Positions 27,844 to 37,905 of a DNA stretch of 64,000 bases are shown in pieces (the first letter of the stretch is position 1; each line of letters starts with the position of its first letter). Origin of the DNA: Roseateles sp. SL47 (lineage in GTDB: Bacteria; Pseudomonadota; Gammaproteobacteria; Burkholderiales; Burkholderiaceae_C); assembly GCF_026625885.1 (NCBI RefSeq), contig NZ_CP113068.1, positions 3,410,001-3,474,000 on the forward strand, in the 5' to 3' direction. Below the pieces are notes generated by a model that did no database searches, had not been told where the DNA came from, and saw nothing but the letters and a program-made list of their open reading frames with translations. The position numbers and the translations under genes are program-made.

Positions 27844-29028
27844 TCAGAACCACACTTCGACCTGGGCACCGAAGCTGGTGCCGGAGGTCTTGTCTTCGAA
27901 GTTCACGTTGTTGGTGACGTTGCCGGCGGCGCGATTCCACTTGGCGTGGGTCACGTACAGGCGGAACTCAGGGCGGTCCATCAGGGCCGGGCCGACCGAC
28001 AGCGTGGGGGCGAACGTCAGCTTGGTCAAGCGGGCCGTCTGGCCGCCATCGGGCTTGTACTGGGACACGCCGGCTTCGGTCAGCAGCTTGAAGTTGCGGG
28101 TGACGGCGTAGGAGACACGACCACCGACGGAGCCCGACTTGGTCGCGACGCCCTGGTTGTCCTTCTCTTGTGCGTACAGCACCATGGCCATGCCGCCCCA
28201 GGCGCCGGTCTGCCAGTTCACCGATTCAACCACGCGGTACTTCTTGGCGGCGGAAGTGTCGGTCAGGTTGCCGAAGTTGGAGTTCAGGCCGGTGGAGCCT
28301 TGGGCGTATTGCAGCCAGATCACGTTGTTCAGGCCGGTGCCGAACAGGTTTGCCTGCTCATGCTTGAAGGTCAGGCCCCAGCCGTTGGTGCCGCCAGCAA
28401 ACTGGGCCTTGGTGACCGTGCCGAACACGCTCAGCTTGCCGCCGTCATTCACGGCTGCGTCGACGTATTCCACGTTGCCGCGGTGGCCGGGGCGCTCGTT
28501 GGAATCCTTGTCGGTCTTGTAGTAGGCCACGCCCAGCTTGCCGGGGCCCAGGCCGGTGAAGCCCTTGGCGCCAGCACCCACGCCCACCATTTCGGTGAAG
28601 TAGGTGTCTACGATGTGCACGTCGCCACGACGGCCACGTTCCTTGCCGATCCAGAAGGTGGCTTCAGGGGCGATGTCGAAGCCCTTGGCTTCAGCAAACA
28701 TCTGCGCAACGTCCCAGTCACCCTTGGTGTTGTCGGTGGAGCCGTCGTAGTAGTCGGTCATCAGCGTGACCTTGTATTCCACGCCGTCCTTCTTGAAGCC
28801 TTGGGCCAGCTGGAATTCACCGTAGAAATCGCACTCGTTGCCCAGGCGGTACTTCATGCCCTGGGTGCCGCCGTTCAGCGCGTAGCAAGAACGCGAGGTG
28901 CCGTTGGAGGTCAGGCCAGGGCCGGCGCGGAAGTAGCCGGTCCAGTCGACGGCCTGGGAAGCGCCAGCGGCCATGAGCAGACCGACGGCCAGGGGAATAC
29001 GCTTGTACGCGTGAGCATTGCGAATCAT
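27844..29028 (-). CDS. Carbohydrate porin, maltoporin (LamB) family
   Basis: Outer-membrane sugar channel of the LamB family, 394 residues. From the ATG at 29028 a signal peptide ends ASQA near residue 27, followed by VDWTGYFRAGPG, the usual mature start. SRSCYALNGG and NECDFYGEF (paired Cys), GKERGRRGDVHIVDTYF and the C-terminal Phe (QVEVWF), needed for outer-membrane insertion, are all present. In-frame sequence upstream to 29256 is intergenic. It probably lets glucose or maltodextrins into the periplasm for the downstream GtsA-like binding protein. Confidence 0.9.
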   Translation of the reverse strand: MIRNAHAYKRIPLAVGLLMAAGASQAVDWTGYFRAGPGLTSNGTSRSCYALNGGTQGMKYRLGNECDFYGEFQLAQGFKKDGVEYKVTLMTDYYDGSTDNTKGDWDVAQMFAEAKGFDIAPEATFWIGKERGRRGDVHIVDTYFTEMVGVGAGAKGFTGLGPGKLGVAYYKTDKDSNERPGHRGNVEYVDAAVNDGGKLSVFGTVTKAQFAGGTNGWGLTFKHEQANLFGTGLNNVIWLQYAQGSTGLNSNFGNLTDTSAAKKYRVVESVNWQTGAWGGMAMVLYAQEKDNQGVATKSGSVGGRVSYAVTRNFKLLTEAGVSQYKPDGGQTARLTKLTFAPTLSVGPALMDRPEFRLYVTHAKWNRAAGNVTNNVNFEDKTSGTSFGAQVEVWF

Positions 29029-29590
29029 GGATGAGTCTCCGTGTAGGGCTTGCCCAACGACGCTCCGGGTGCACGTCGTTAAGCAGGCGTTTATCTTTCT
29101 TGCATGCGGGGCGCACTTTAATTTTCCTTTAATGAAACTATATTGGTGCTTACCACTATGGTTTTTGGGCGGTACGCGCCAGGTTTTCCCCCTCCTGGGG
29201 CGACTGGCGCGCCAATGCGGGGCGCTTCCATCCACACGCCCTCGCCACCCCGCCATTGCGCGTTCAGCTGGTGTTCAGCTTTCATTCAGGAAACTGGCGC
29301 CGGGCCGCTGGCCGGCAGGCGGCGTGCCTGTAGGTTCTTGAAAACTGGAACAAACGGCCCACCCCGGGTGTTGTCGTCTTTGCTGCAGCGCCGCAATCAG
29401 CGGGCCGGCAGGGTGATCGGCCAGCGTCATCTCGCTGCAACGTGGGGTCAGTTCTCCACAGTACTGCGTTAAATCAGCCGACGTTGCACGCGCTTTGCAC
29501 CCAAAACCTGGGCGGCGCCTGGCCTGTGGCTGGCCCCGTCTTGCAACATGGGCCTGGCCCGGCACGGTTGCAAAAACTGACCGACCTTGC
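29029..29590. promoter_or_regulatory. Porin promoter region, 562 bp without a gene
   Basis: Holds the leader and promoter of the porin/gts operon and the downstream region of the sensor kinase. The stretch 29110-29150 is locally AT-rich, the most promoter-like sequence in the gap. A hairpin with 7-bp arms AACGACG/CGTCGTT (29057-29081) lies in the presumed porin leader. The part from 29160 to 29590 shows no convincing gene and no clear repeat. Confidence 0.45.
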
Positions 29591-31078
29591 CTAAACCGCC
29601 ATGGCGGCAGGTAATCGGACGGTCACCTGAAGCCCCTGAGGCGCCAGGTTGCGGGCTTCCACGCTTCCCGAGTGACGCTCCACGATTTCCTTCACGATGG
29701 ACAGGCCCAGGCCGCAGCCATTGCCTTCCTGGGTGCCGCGGAAGAAACGTTCGAAGACCTTGTCCTCAATATCAGGGGCCAGACCGGGGCCGTTGTCCGA
29801 GACAGTCAGTAACACCGTGTCCGGCGATTGTGGCGAACGGGCGACATGGACCGTGACGGTGGCGCCACGCCCGGCATAACGAATGGCGTTGTCCACGATG
29901 TTCACCAGCGCTTCCCGCAGCAGCAGGTGAATGCCCATGACCTCGATGGCGGCAGAAAATTCCTGCTCTTCTTCAAAGCCCAGATCCACTTCCTGCTGCA
30001 GGGCGCGGGGCACCATTTCGGCGGTCACCTCCCGTGCCAGCCGGACCAGGTCCAGCCGGGTCAGCGGCTGGCGGGTGACCGATTCCGGCTCGGTGCGGGC
30101 CAGCGCCAGCAGTTGATTGACCAGGTGGGCGCTGCGGGTGGCGCTTTCATGCACCCGCGCCAGCCGGGTGGTGAGCGGGCCGGGGGGCGCCTCCGCCAGG
30201 GCCAGCTCGCTCTGGCTCTTCAGGCCCGCCAGCGGCGTGCGCAATTGGTGGGCGGCATCACTGATGAACCGGCGCTGGCCCTGCACGTTATGACGCACCG
30301 ACTCCAGCAGATCGTTGATGGCCTGCGCCAGGGACCGCAGTTCCTGCGGCGCGGCATCCAGCTCGATGGGCCGCAGGTCATTGGGCTTGCGGCCTTCCAC
30401 CAGCCGCCGCAGTCGGCTGATGGGCGCCAGGCCCGCACCCACCCCGGCCCACACAATCATGCTCATCAGCACGATCAGCAGCGACAGCGGCAGCATGGTG
30501 TCGATCAGCAGCCGCCGGAACAGCAGTTCCCGGTTGGCGCTGGAGCGCGCCACCTGCACCAGCATCATCTGCTGGGCCTTCGGGTCGTCCCCAAACTGCA
30601 AATACAGCGCTGCCACCCGCACCGGCGCATGCACCGTGCCACCGTCTGGATCTTCCAGTTCACCGTCGTAAAAGCGGGCATCGCCCAGCGGCGGGCTGGC
30701 CGGCGTGGCGGGCGGGCTGGGCAGGTTACGGTTGCCCAGGATGAATTTGCCGGGCGGTGAACTCACCGTATAGAGCAGCTTGTCGTTGGGGTCGGCTTCC
30801 AGCACGTCCTGGGCCGCGCGGGGGAAGTCGATCAGCAGGCCGTTGCCCATCGGTTTGACCTGACGGGACAAGGACCGCACCGCCTGCGCCAGCGTGGCGT
30901 CCACCGCTTCATTGGCGTAACGCCCGGCCAGCCGGTAACTGAAGAGGGCGCCGGCCAGCCACAGCACCAGCTGGGGCAGCAGCAGCCACAGCAGCAACTG
31001 GCGCTTGAGGGAATACATGGCCGGATCCGGCCGCCGGGCCTGGGAGGAGGCCTGCGAGGGAGGCTGCGGGGCGCTCAT
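29591..31078 (-). CDS. Sensor histidine kinase, TctE/QseC type
   Basis: Membrane sensor kinase of 495 residues. Membrane segments at about 27-47 and 190-212 frame a periplasmic 2CSK_N-type sensor domain; a HAMP-like linker follows, then HisKA with the phosphorylated His in ISDAAHQLRTPLAGL. The ATPase domain has NIVDNAIRYA (N box), VSDNGPGL (G1), FERFFRG and GCGLGLSIVKEI (G2). It starts 8 bp after the response regulator stop with a GAGG Shine-Dalgarno. TctE-type kinases sense small organic acids; control of the adjacent porin/gts operon is possible but unproven. Confidence 0.9.
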   Translation of the reverse strand: MSAPQPPSQASSQARRPDPAMYSLKRQLLLWLLLPQLVLWLAGALFSYRLAGRYANEAVDATLAQAVRSLSRQVKPMGNGLLIDFPRAAQDVLEADPNDKLLYTVSSPPGKFILGNRNLPSPPATPASPPLGDARFYDGELEDPDGGTVHAPVRVAALYLQFGDDPKAQQMMLVQVARSSANRELLFRRLLIDTMLPLSLLIVLMSMIVWAGVGAGLAPISRLRRLVEGRKPNDLRPIELDAAPQELRSLAQAINDLLESVRHNVQGQRRFISDAAHQLRTPLAGLKSQSELALAEAPPGPLTTRLARVHESATRSAHLVNQLLALARTEPESVTRQPLTRLDLVRLAREVTAEMVPRALQQEVDLGFEEEQEFSAAIEVMGIHLLLREALVNIVDNAIRYAGRGATVTVHVARSPQSPDTVLLTVSDNGPGLAPDIEDKVFERFFRGTQEGNGCGLGLSIVKEIVERHSGSVEARNLAPQGLQVTVRLPAAMAV

Positions 31079-31086
31079 CCCGGACC

Positions 31087-31779
31087 TCAGGTCCGTTCCA
31101 GTTCCAGCAGATATCCCAGGCCGCGGACCGTCCGGATGGCCACCTGGGCGCCTTCCAGTTTGCGCCGCAGCCGGTGGATGTAGACCTCCACCGCATTGTT
31201 CCCCGCGACCGTTTCGGTGCCGCGTTCCCCCGACCAGACCTGGTTGATCTGCTCCTTGGTGATGACCCGCCCCTGGTGCGTCAGCAGCAGGTCCAGCAGG
31301 TCGAATTCGCGCGGGCTCAGCTCCAGCATGTCCCCGCGCACCTGGGCGGAGCGGGTGTCCCGCTGCAGGCTCAATTCGCCCAGCTCATGGCCGGCCTTGA
31401 TGGCGCGGCTGCGGCGCATCAGGGCCCGAAGGCGGGCTTCCAGCTCCGGAAAATCAAAAGGCTTGGTGAGATAGTCGTCCGCGCCGGCATTCAGCCCGGC
31501 CACCCGGTCCTCCAGGCTGTCCAGGGCGGTCAGGATCAGCACCGGCAGGGAGGCGTCATGCTGGCGCAACTGGCGGAGCACCTGCAGCCCGTCCACCATC
31601 GGCAGGCCCAGGTCCAGCACCACCACATCAAACGCCTGTTTGGCGAGCAGGTACTGCGCCACCGCGCCATTGGGGGCGTGTTCCACCGTAAAGCCGCTGG
31701 CGCGCATCTGCTCGCACAGGGCATCCGCCAGGAGGGCATCGTCTTCGGCCAGCAGCAGGTTCATGGGGCTTGGGTTCAT
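31087..31779 (-). CDS. OmpR-family response regulator, TctD type
   Basis: DNA-binding response regulator of about 230 residues, partner of the following kinase. The receiver has the acidic pair AEDD near the start, the phosphoacceptor in VVVLDLGLPMVDG, Thr in LILTALD and Lys in YLTKPFDFPELEAR. The C-terminal winged helix includes LSPREFDLLDLLL and AVEVYIHRLRRKLEG. ATGs at 31779 and 31764 are both plausible (MNPSPMNLLLAEDD); neither has a strong Shine-Dalgarno. Confidence 0.9.
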   Translation of the reverse strand: MNPSPMNLLLAEDDALLADALCEQMRASGFTVEHAPNGAVAQYLLAKQAFDVVVLDLGLPMVDGLQVLRQLRQHDASLPVLILTALDSLEDRVAGLNAGADDYLTKPFDFPELEARLRALMRRSRAIKAGHELGELSLQRDTRSAQVRGDMLELSPREFDLLDLLLTHQGRVITKEQINQVWSGERGTETVAGNNAVEVYIHRLRRKLEGAQVAIRTVRGLGYLLELERT

Positions 31780-32093
31780 GCGGCGCCCCGTCGTGGGGCG
31801 GCAGAATGTTAGCGCGCTTACGGCCTTGCATTGTTTTTGCACCGCTTGGAGGCTTTCGGGCGGTATTCGTCGGTCAGGGGCGCAAGCTTCGTTAATCCGT
31901 CACACGGCGCCGGCGCACGGGGCTTTTGCCCTGTCGGGCCGGGCGGCATGATGGTGCCATGGTGGGTTCCATGGCAGGTGGGGACCCCCTGCGGACACCG
32001 CTGCAGCCCCCTGGCTGCGGGCGTTGCGCTCACCACGGACCTGCTTCTCAGGGACCTTGCCGGCAACGTTCCGGCCCCCTCTGGACTTTTCAA

Positions 32094-32303
32094 GTGGACT
32101 TCAAACAACTGCTCTGGCGGGTGGTCTACACCAAGAACGCCAACCTTCACAGCGGCGCTTTCTGCGCGGGGCCGTGGCATCCGGACAAGGCCCATGTGGA
32201 GCGCTGCGCCGAAGTGCTGCGCGCTCGCCAGCTGGACGTGGGCATTCAGAGTAACCAGCAGGCCCAGAAAAACGCCAGTTCCTGGGATGGCGCCCTGGGC
32301 TGA
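32094..32303 (+). CDS. Possible small hypothetical protein
   Basis: A 69-residue frame beginning at GTG 32094 (DFKQLLWRVVYTKNANLHSG), ending WDGALG. The composition (balanced charge, aromatic residues, two Cys) looks like real protein, and the frame is open from 31926, though the earlier part reads as noise. No family is recognised and no strong Shine-Dalgarno is seen. It is divergent from the response regulator. Confidence 0.4.
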   Translation: MDFKQLLWRVVYTKNANLHSGAFCAGPWHPDKAHVERCAEVLRARQLDVGIQSNQQAQKNASSWDGALG

Positions 32304-32635
32304 GGCGCGCTTGCTTGCCGAGCCTTCGCGGATGGCGCAAAACATCCGCGGGAGTGAGCGCCTTGTGTTGTCAGTCCAGGGTGGTATTTTTTAGTACGCC
32401 TTTGGGCCTGGTGATACTCCGTGGCATGTATCTCTGCGCCCGCGCGTCACGCGGACCGCTGCGCTCACGCCTTGTTTCCCTCTCATCCGCGTCTTCTCCC
32501 CGGGAACGCCCCAGGTACGCTGGACGCTGTCATGACGCACCCTTAGACTCGCGCCGACTTTCGTGACTCCCTCCTGGCGCGAGGGCCGGTGACGTAGATC
32601 GTGCAGCGCCATGCCAGGCTGCGGACAATCCGACA
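32304..32635. other. 332-bp gap, no gene seen
   Basis: Upstream region of the split ATPase regulator. It includes a locally AT-rich stretch around 32384-32400 that could hold a promoter. No reading frame here has protein-like composition. Confidence 0.4.
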
Positions 32636-32674
32636 GTGGGCTTCAAAGAGGTTCCCCAACGAGGGCGAGAAGAG

Positions 32675-35278
32675 GTGACGAGTCGATCTCGCTTTGAAGG
32701 TTTCGTGCTGGAGCTGTCCGCGCGGGCGCTGCTCGCCGAAGGGGTACCGGTCCCACTGAGCGGCCGGCAGATCGATTTGCTGATTGCCTTGGTGTCACAG
32801 GGCGGCGCGATCGTTTCCAAGAACGATCTGCTCAATCTCGTGTGGCCCGGTCAAGTGGTGGAAGAGAACAATGCCGCTGTGCATGTCTCCGCCCTGCGAC
32901 GTGTGCTGGGCCGCGAATCGATCGTCACCGTGACGTGCCAGGGCTAGCGGTTTGCCTTGCCGCTGATCGAAGACGCGCCCCCCGGGCCCGACGATGCAGA
33001 CGCCAGTGCAGCGGCCGCACTGCCACAGGTGCGCCTGCGGGCCTTGCCATCGTTGTCGGTCACCGTGCACGGGCGTGACCATGATCTTCAAACCCTGCTC
33101 AGCCGTCTGGTGCGCCACCGGCTGGTGACGGTGGTGGGCGCGCCGGGCATCGGCAAATCCACCTTGGCGCTGGCCTGTGCCCATGAGCGTCGGCACGCCG
33201 CGCGCCACGGCGTGGTGTGGGCGGACCTGCACCAGGGCGGGCAGCCGCGCGAGCCATTGGCCGCCGTGGCGGCAGCACTGGGGCTGGACCCGGATCTGGA
33301 CCTGCAGACCCTGCTGGAAGTCCTGCGCCCGATGTCGCTGCTGCTGGTGCTGGACAACGCGGAGGCATGCGCCAAACAGGCGGCGGACTTCTGCCATGCC
33401 GTGATTGAAGGCACCGAAGAGGTGACCTTGATGGTCACCAGCCGCAAGGTGTTGCGGGTGCCGGGCGAGCGCGTGTTGCGTACACCGGCCTTGTCCTCGC
33501 CCCCGCCCGGTCGCAGCGTGGACGAAGCGCTGGGCCAAGGTGCGGTGGCGCTGTTCATCGACCAGGTCCGGGCGCAAGGCCTGCCCTTTGCGCTGGGCCT
33601 GCACAACCTGGATCAGGTCACGACCCTGTGCCGTCGCCTGGACGGCCATCCGCTGGCATTGCAACTCGCGGCGGGGCGCCTGGCCACCTTCGGCCTGGAT
33701 CAACTCTGCGAGCGGCTGAACGACCGTTATCGCCTGCTGACGCGTGGCACGCAGGCGGGCCCGCGCCGGCACCAGTCCCTGCGGGCCTGCATGGACGACA
33801 GCCATGTCCTGCTGAGTGACGTCGAGCGTCTGGTCCTTCGGCGGCTGGAGCCGTTTGAAGGCGGCTTCACGCTGGAGATGGCCTCTGTGGCGCTGTCGGA
33901 CCGGCAGTTTGATGCCTGGACGGTGGCAGAAGCGCTGGAAGGTCTGGTGGACCATTCCCTCGTCCAGGTCGACGCGGACGACCGCCCCCGCTACGAGCTG
34001 CTGGAAAGCGTACGGGCCTATGGTCTGCTGCAACTGGAGGAATGTGGGGAGGTGCATCTGGCGCGGCACATGCATGCCTACACGGTGTGCCAGCTGTTTG
34101 AGCGCGCTGCACGGGCTTTCCAGATGATGCCGGATGAGCGCTGGATGGTGGAATTTGCACCGGAGCTGGGCAATGTGCGTGCAGCGCTGGACTGGTGTGT
34201 GGAGCACGCGCCGGTCATGGGCCTGCGCTTGCTGGCCAATGCACGCGCGCTGTTTGAACTGCTGGGGCTGCGGGATGAGGCCGGCTGGCGGCATGCGGCC
34301 TTCGAGAACGAGCTGCCGCATGACCTGGCCCCGGAGACGCTGGCGCGCTTTTGCATCGACCATGCCACGCTGATGATGCCGAACGACCCGGCCGGTGCGG
34401 GGGTCTGGTTCCGTCGCGGCCTGCGTGCGTCCAGAACCGCAGATGATCCGGCGGTGCGCTACACGGCGCTGTGTCGGCAGGTGCTGGGTGACCGTGAAAT
34501 CAGCCGTGCGGCCATGCGCCATGCCATGGGGGAAATGATGACCCTCGCGGTGCAGTGTGAAGGTCAGCACGCGGACCGCCTCAAGCTGCTGGGGCTGGCC
34601 GCGAGGGCCCATGTGTGGCGCGTGGAAGGGCAGGCGGCGGAGGCGGACAAGGCGCTGTGTGCGTCCCTTCGGCTGGCGCGCGAGATCGGTGCCACCGCCT
34701 GGCTGCTGGAGGACCTTCAGCGGTTGACCACCCTGCTGGTCGGCCACGGAAGGTCCTTGCCTTGTGCAGCTGTGCTGGTGCGGGAATGGGAAGCGGGCGG
34801 TGTGGATGGGGTGCTGCGTCAGCGCCTGAGAGGATGCCGCGCGGCCGTGCTGCTGGCCGAGGGACGGGTGCGCGAGGCGCGCGCCGTGCTGGAGATGCTG
34901 ATGGCGCCGGAGGCCTTGCTGCAGGCGGGCCCGGACATCGTTGCGCATCTGTTGCCGGTCCTGGTGTGGCTCGCGTGGTCCGAAGGACGGGATGCGGATG
35001 CGGCGCGGCTGATGGGTCATGCAGCGGCCGCCTGGCCGCAGTCACCGCGTGAAGAGCCGCCCGCGCCCTGGGATGCACTGGTGCAGCGGATGCGTCAACG
35101 CCTGGACGATCTGCGACTGGCCATCCTGCGCGAAGAAGGGCGCCGCTGGCAGGAGCGTGAGGCGCTGGTGACGGCCCTGGCGCTCCCCACCCTGGCCGAG
35201 GACGGTCCGGGGCCGCCAGGGGCGCGAGTGCCCACGCTGGGACGGATCGATGTGGATCAGCGCGTCGTGGGTGGGTGA
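32675..35278 (+). pseudogene. Winged-helix/ATPase transcriptional regulator split by an amber codon
   Basis: One regulator gene of about 867 codons, interrupted by a TAG at 32945-32947. The first part (from GTG 32675, or 32636) is an OmpR-type winged helix: PLSGRQIDLLIALVSQGGAI, then NNAAVHVSALRRVLG. The stop falls where the family has the Tyr of the GYRF motif; the frame then continues RFALPLIED into an AAA/STAND-type ATPase with Walker A GAPGIGKST (codon about 155), a kinase-2 LLLVLDNAE, HPLALQLAAGRL and a C-terminal helical repeat region. No frameshift is needed to join them. A product could exist only by readthrough or as two pieces; otherwise the gene is dead. Family: AfsR/CadC-like winged-helix ATPase regulators. 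Confidence 0.85.
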
Positions 35279-35302
35279 CTGGTGGGTGAGTGGTGGGTGA
35301 CC
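35270..35302 (+). repeat. Three 11-bp tandem repeats at the regulator 3' end
   Basis: Three units of GGTGGGTGANY (35270-35280, 35281-35291, 35292-35302). The regulator stop codon lies in the first unit, so slippage here would extend the C-terminus or leave it unchanged. Confidence 0.6.
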
Positions 35303-35452
35303 ACGGGATGAAGCCGAACCAAACGAAGGTTTGCGTGGTGGCGCGACAGCCTGCCGCTGTTCTTGACCGTTCAGGGGCAGGGTCACGGCCCCGTCACAGA
35401 GCGGTCACGGGCTCGGTCGAGAGTGGCTCGGCATTGATTGCCGGACCCAGCC

Positions 35453-36631
35453 ATGAAGATCACCACGCTGCCCACTGCTTTGCCCGATATGCCCCCGGAG
35501 GCCGAGCACTCGCCACCCGGGGCGTCAGGCGCCATCGCCTTGCGCGACCTGGGCTCCTCGTCCGGGGAATCCGTGCGGACACCGCGTTCTGCCGAAGTGT
35601 CCCCGGTGCCGTTTCGTCGGATGCACTCCGACCCGGGGCTGCCTGTACGGCGTGCATCCGATCCCGGTCCAGCGCGACCCACCGCAGCCGCGTTGGCACC
35701 AAGACAGTCGTTGGACCGGCTCAGAACGGCCCAGACAACGACGTCGGCTACATCGCAGACAACGGCTCTGACGCGCGAGAGCCAAGCTCCGCAACCCGGT
35801 CCCCGTGAGGCCGGCGCACTGAGCTTCTTTGCCATGCAGAACGCCCGCCACGCCGGGCCGGTGGCGGCTGTGCGCACGGTGGTGCAAGGGCTGATCGCTC
35901 CGGAGGTGGCGCGTGCGGTGGCCTCTCATCCCGATGTCGCACTGGGGGCGCAAGTGGCGTTGACCACATGGTCCATGGGCCGACGCATCGTCTCGCAGCT
36001 CCACAGCGAGCGATATGCGGAACAGGCCAACGCCGGCTTCAGCGGGGATGTGAACCGCCAGGGCAACAGCCTGCCGCGCCGGATCTGGCAAGGCGTGCAA
36101 TCCCTGGGCATTGCCGGTGGGGACTTTGCAGCGATGGGGCTCACCATCGCCGCCCGCAGCAATCCCGCCCTGATCGGCGTGGCCCAATCAGCGGCTGCGA
36201 TCCAGGTCATTGCCCATTTGCAGGCGCAGTTCCGCGAGGCATTGCGGCCGGCCACCAACACCGTGCACGTGGGCAACTCGCACGCACCCCAGCCGGCGGA
36301 TGGCCGCAACCTCCGTCCGTCCGATGTGGGAGGGTCGATGAGCGGCACCTTTGGCGCCGCAGCGGCCCTGATCGACCTGCTGGGTCAGATGGCGATTCAA
36401 CGCACCTTGGGTGGGGTTCCGGCCTGGCAGGCGTCACGCGGCCTGGCGGCGGGTGCGGGCGCCGTGGCCGGTGTATCTCAACACCTTTCACGGCATTCGC
36501 CATGTGGACCGCGATCTGATCGAAATGGCCCGCTCCTATGGGCTGAGCGGCTGGAGCCTCTACCGGAAGGTCATCCTGACCGGGGGCGACCGCGTCCATC
36601 CTGGTGGGCCTGCGGTTCTCGCTGGGCTTGA
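35453..36631 (+). pseudogene. Effector-like hypothetical protein, 3' end lost at a junction
   Basis: The reading frame encodes about 340 coherent residues, then about 50 residues of out-of-frame ssuC sequence. Residues 1-125 are disordered and rich in Ser, Pro, Arg and Thr, like the N-termini of type III effectors; residues about 130-340 are Ala/Gly-rich and helical with hydrophobic stretches ([45 protein letters not shown]). No known family is recognised and no PIP-box-type promoter was found. Near 36470 the gene runs into an ssuC fragment, so the original C-terminus is missing. The call of effector is a guess from composition. Confidence 0.5.
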
Positions 36632-36834
36632 TGTGGGTGATGCTGATCGTCGCCGAAACGATTTCCGCGCAGGCCGGGATCGGCTACATGACGATGAATG
36701 CGCGGGAGTTCCTCCAGACCGATGTCGTGCTGGTGGGCATCCTGATCTATGCACTGCTGGGCAAGCTGGCGGACCTGCTGGCCCATGGGCTGGAGCGGGC
36801 ATGGCTGCGGTGGCATCCGGGCTACCAACGATGA
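36468..36834 (+). pseudogene. ssuC: Truncated, frameshifted sulfonate ABC permease ssuC
   Basis: C-terminal part of an SsuC-type permease. Its start reads [20 protein letters not shown], then [17 protein letters not shown], including the EAA loop. One extra A after the Leu codon (near 36580) shifts the frame; reading resumes as [19 protein letters not shown] and runs to LRWHPGYQR and a TGA at 36832-36834. The first half of the gene is absent, replaced by the effector-like gene. The end overlaps the ssuB start (ATGA), as in an intact ssuCB operon. Confidence 0.85.
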
Positions 36835-37820
36835 TGAGCATGACCGATATTGATCTGCTGGTGGAAGTGAATCGGGCGGCCGGCGGGGCGCCGGCGGCGG
36901 CCTCGGAGCGCGAAGCACGTGAACGACCGGAGGGACGTGAAGGCGGTCCCGGCCGTGAGAGCCGTGGTGGGGCGTCGCAGACGCCTGCGGCGGTGAGCGC
37001 CGATGTGCAGCCAGCATGGCTGCAGCGCGCCGGTCCACAGGGCGGTGACGCGATTCACTTGCGGGGGCTGGGCAAGTCCTTCGGTGAACGCCAGGTGCTG
37101 GCCGGCATTGATCTGGACATCCGACCCGGTGAATTTGTGGCGGTGATCGGCCGCAGCGGCTGTGGCAAGAGCACCTTGCTGCGTCTGCTGGCCGGGCTGG
37201 ACCAGCCCACGGCGGGGGAGCTCGACGCCGGGCCGAAGAAGGACGTGCGTTTCATGTTCCAGGATGCGCGGCTGCTGCCCTGGGCCCGGGTGCAGGACAA
37301 CGTGGCGCTTGGGCTTGCAGGCCCGGAGGGGCGCGAACGTGCGGCAGCGGCGCTGGCCCAGGTGGGGCTGGGTGAACGCGGCCCGGAGTGGCCGGCGCGC
37401 CTGTCTGGCGGACAGCGTCAGCGGGTGGCCCTGGCCCGGGCGCTGGTGCATACACCGCGACTGCTGCTGCTGGACGAGCCTCTGGGCGCACTGGATGCGC
37501 TGACCCGCATCGAGATGCAGCGGCTGATCGAGCGACTGTGGCTGCGTCAGGGCTTTACGGCGGTGCTGGTGACCCATGATGTGGCCGAAGCCGTTGCGCT
37601 GGCGGACCGGGTATTGCTGATCGAGCATGGCCATTTGGCGCTGGACCTGCGGATTGATCTGCCGCGGCCCCGCGTCCGCGATGCCGCCTTTGCCGCCCTG
37701 GAGCAACGTTTGCTCGACCGGGTGCTGCAGGTACCCGATGCGGCCGATGTGACACCGCCCTTCGGATCCGCATCGATCCCCTCCGCGATTGCGGCGCCAC
37801 AACTGCGCTGGGCGGTCTGA
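36831..37820 (+). CDS. ssuB: Aliphatic sulfonate ABC transporter ATP-binding protein
   Basis: ATPase subunit of a sulfonate/taurine-type importer, 329 residues with an N-terminal extension of about 75 residues. Walker [10 protein letters not shown] (107-115), Q loop [11 protein letters not shown] (a typical SsuB signature), [15 protein letters not shown] (191-205), [16 protein letters not shown] (Walker B) and switch His in [10 protein letters not shown]. The gene looks intact but its permease partner upstream is broken, so this copy probably cannot support sulfonate uptake alone unless another permease exists elsewhere. Confidence 0.9.
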   Translation: MMSMTDIDLLVEVNRAAGGAPAAASEREARERPEGREGGPGRESRGGASQTPAAVSADVQPAWLQRAGPQGGDAIHLRGLGKSFGERQVLAGIDLDIRPGEFVAVIGRSGCGKSTLLRLLAGLDQPTAGELDAGPKKDVRFMFQDARLLPWARVQDNVALGLAGPEGRERAAAALAQVGLGERGPEWPARLSGGQRQRVALARALVHTPRLLLLDEPLGALDALTRIEMQRLIERLWLRQGFTAVLVTHDVAEAVALADRVLLIEHGHLALDLRIDLPRPRVRDAAFAALEQRLLDRVLQVPDAADVTPPFGSASIPSAIAAPQLRWAV

Positions 37821-37867
37821 ACCCCAGGGGCGGGCGCGCCCCTGGCGCAGGGCGGCTGCGGCCGGTC

Positions 37868-37905
37868 AGGCAACTCAGGCAACTCAGGCGAATCAGGCGA
37901 ATCAG
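37868..37905. repeat. 9-bp tandem repeats between convergent genes
   Basis: Two copies of CAGGCAACT followed by two of CAGGCGAAT, ending within the DUF4438 stop region, next to the palindrome GGCCATATGGCC (37906-37917). They lie between the convergent ssuB and DUF4438 genes. Confidence 0.55.

Noticed and set aside
26404..29034. 876-residue plus-strand reading frame
   Set aside because: Antisense to the binding-protein and porin genes, which have clear family motifs on the other strand.
32395..32612. 73-residue minus-strand frame
   Set aside because: Arg/Gly/Val-rich noise with no start signal in an intergenic gap.
32795..35020. 741-residue minus-strand reading frame
   Set aside because: Antisense of the ATPase regulator, which shows Walker A and kinase-2 motifs on the plus strand.
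36411..36830. Long N-terminal extension of SsuB
   Set aside because: It is frameshifted ssuC sequence; SsuB starts at the ATGA overlap at 36831.
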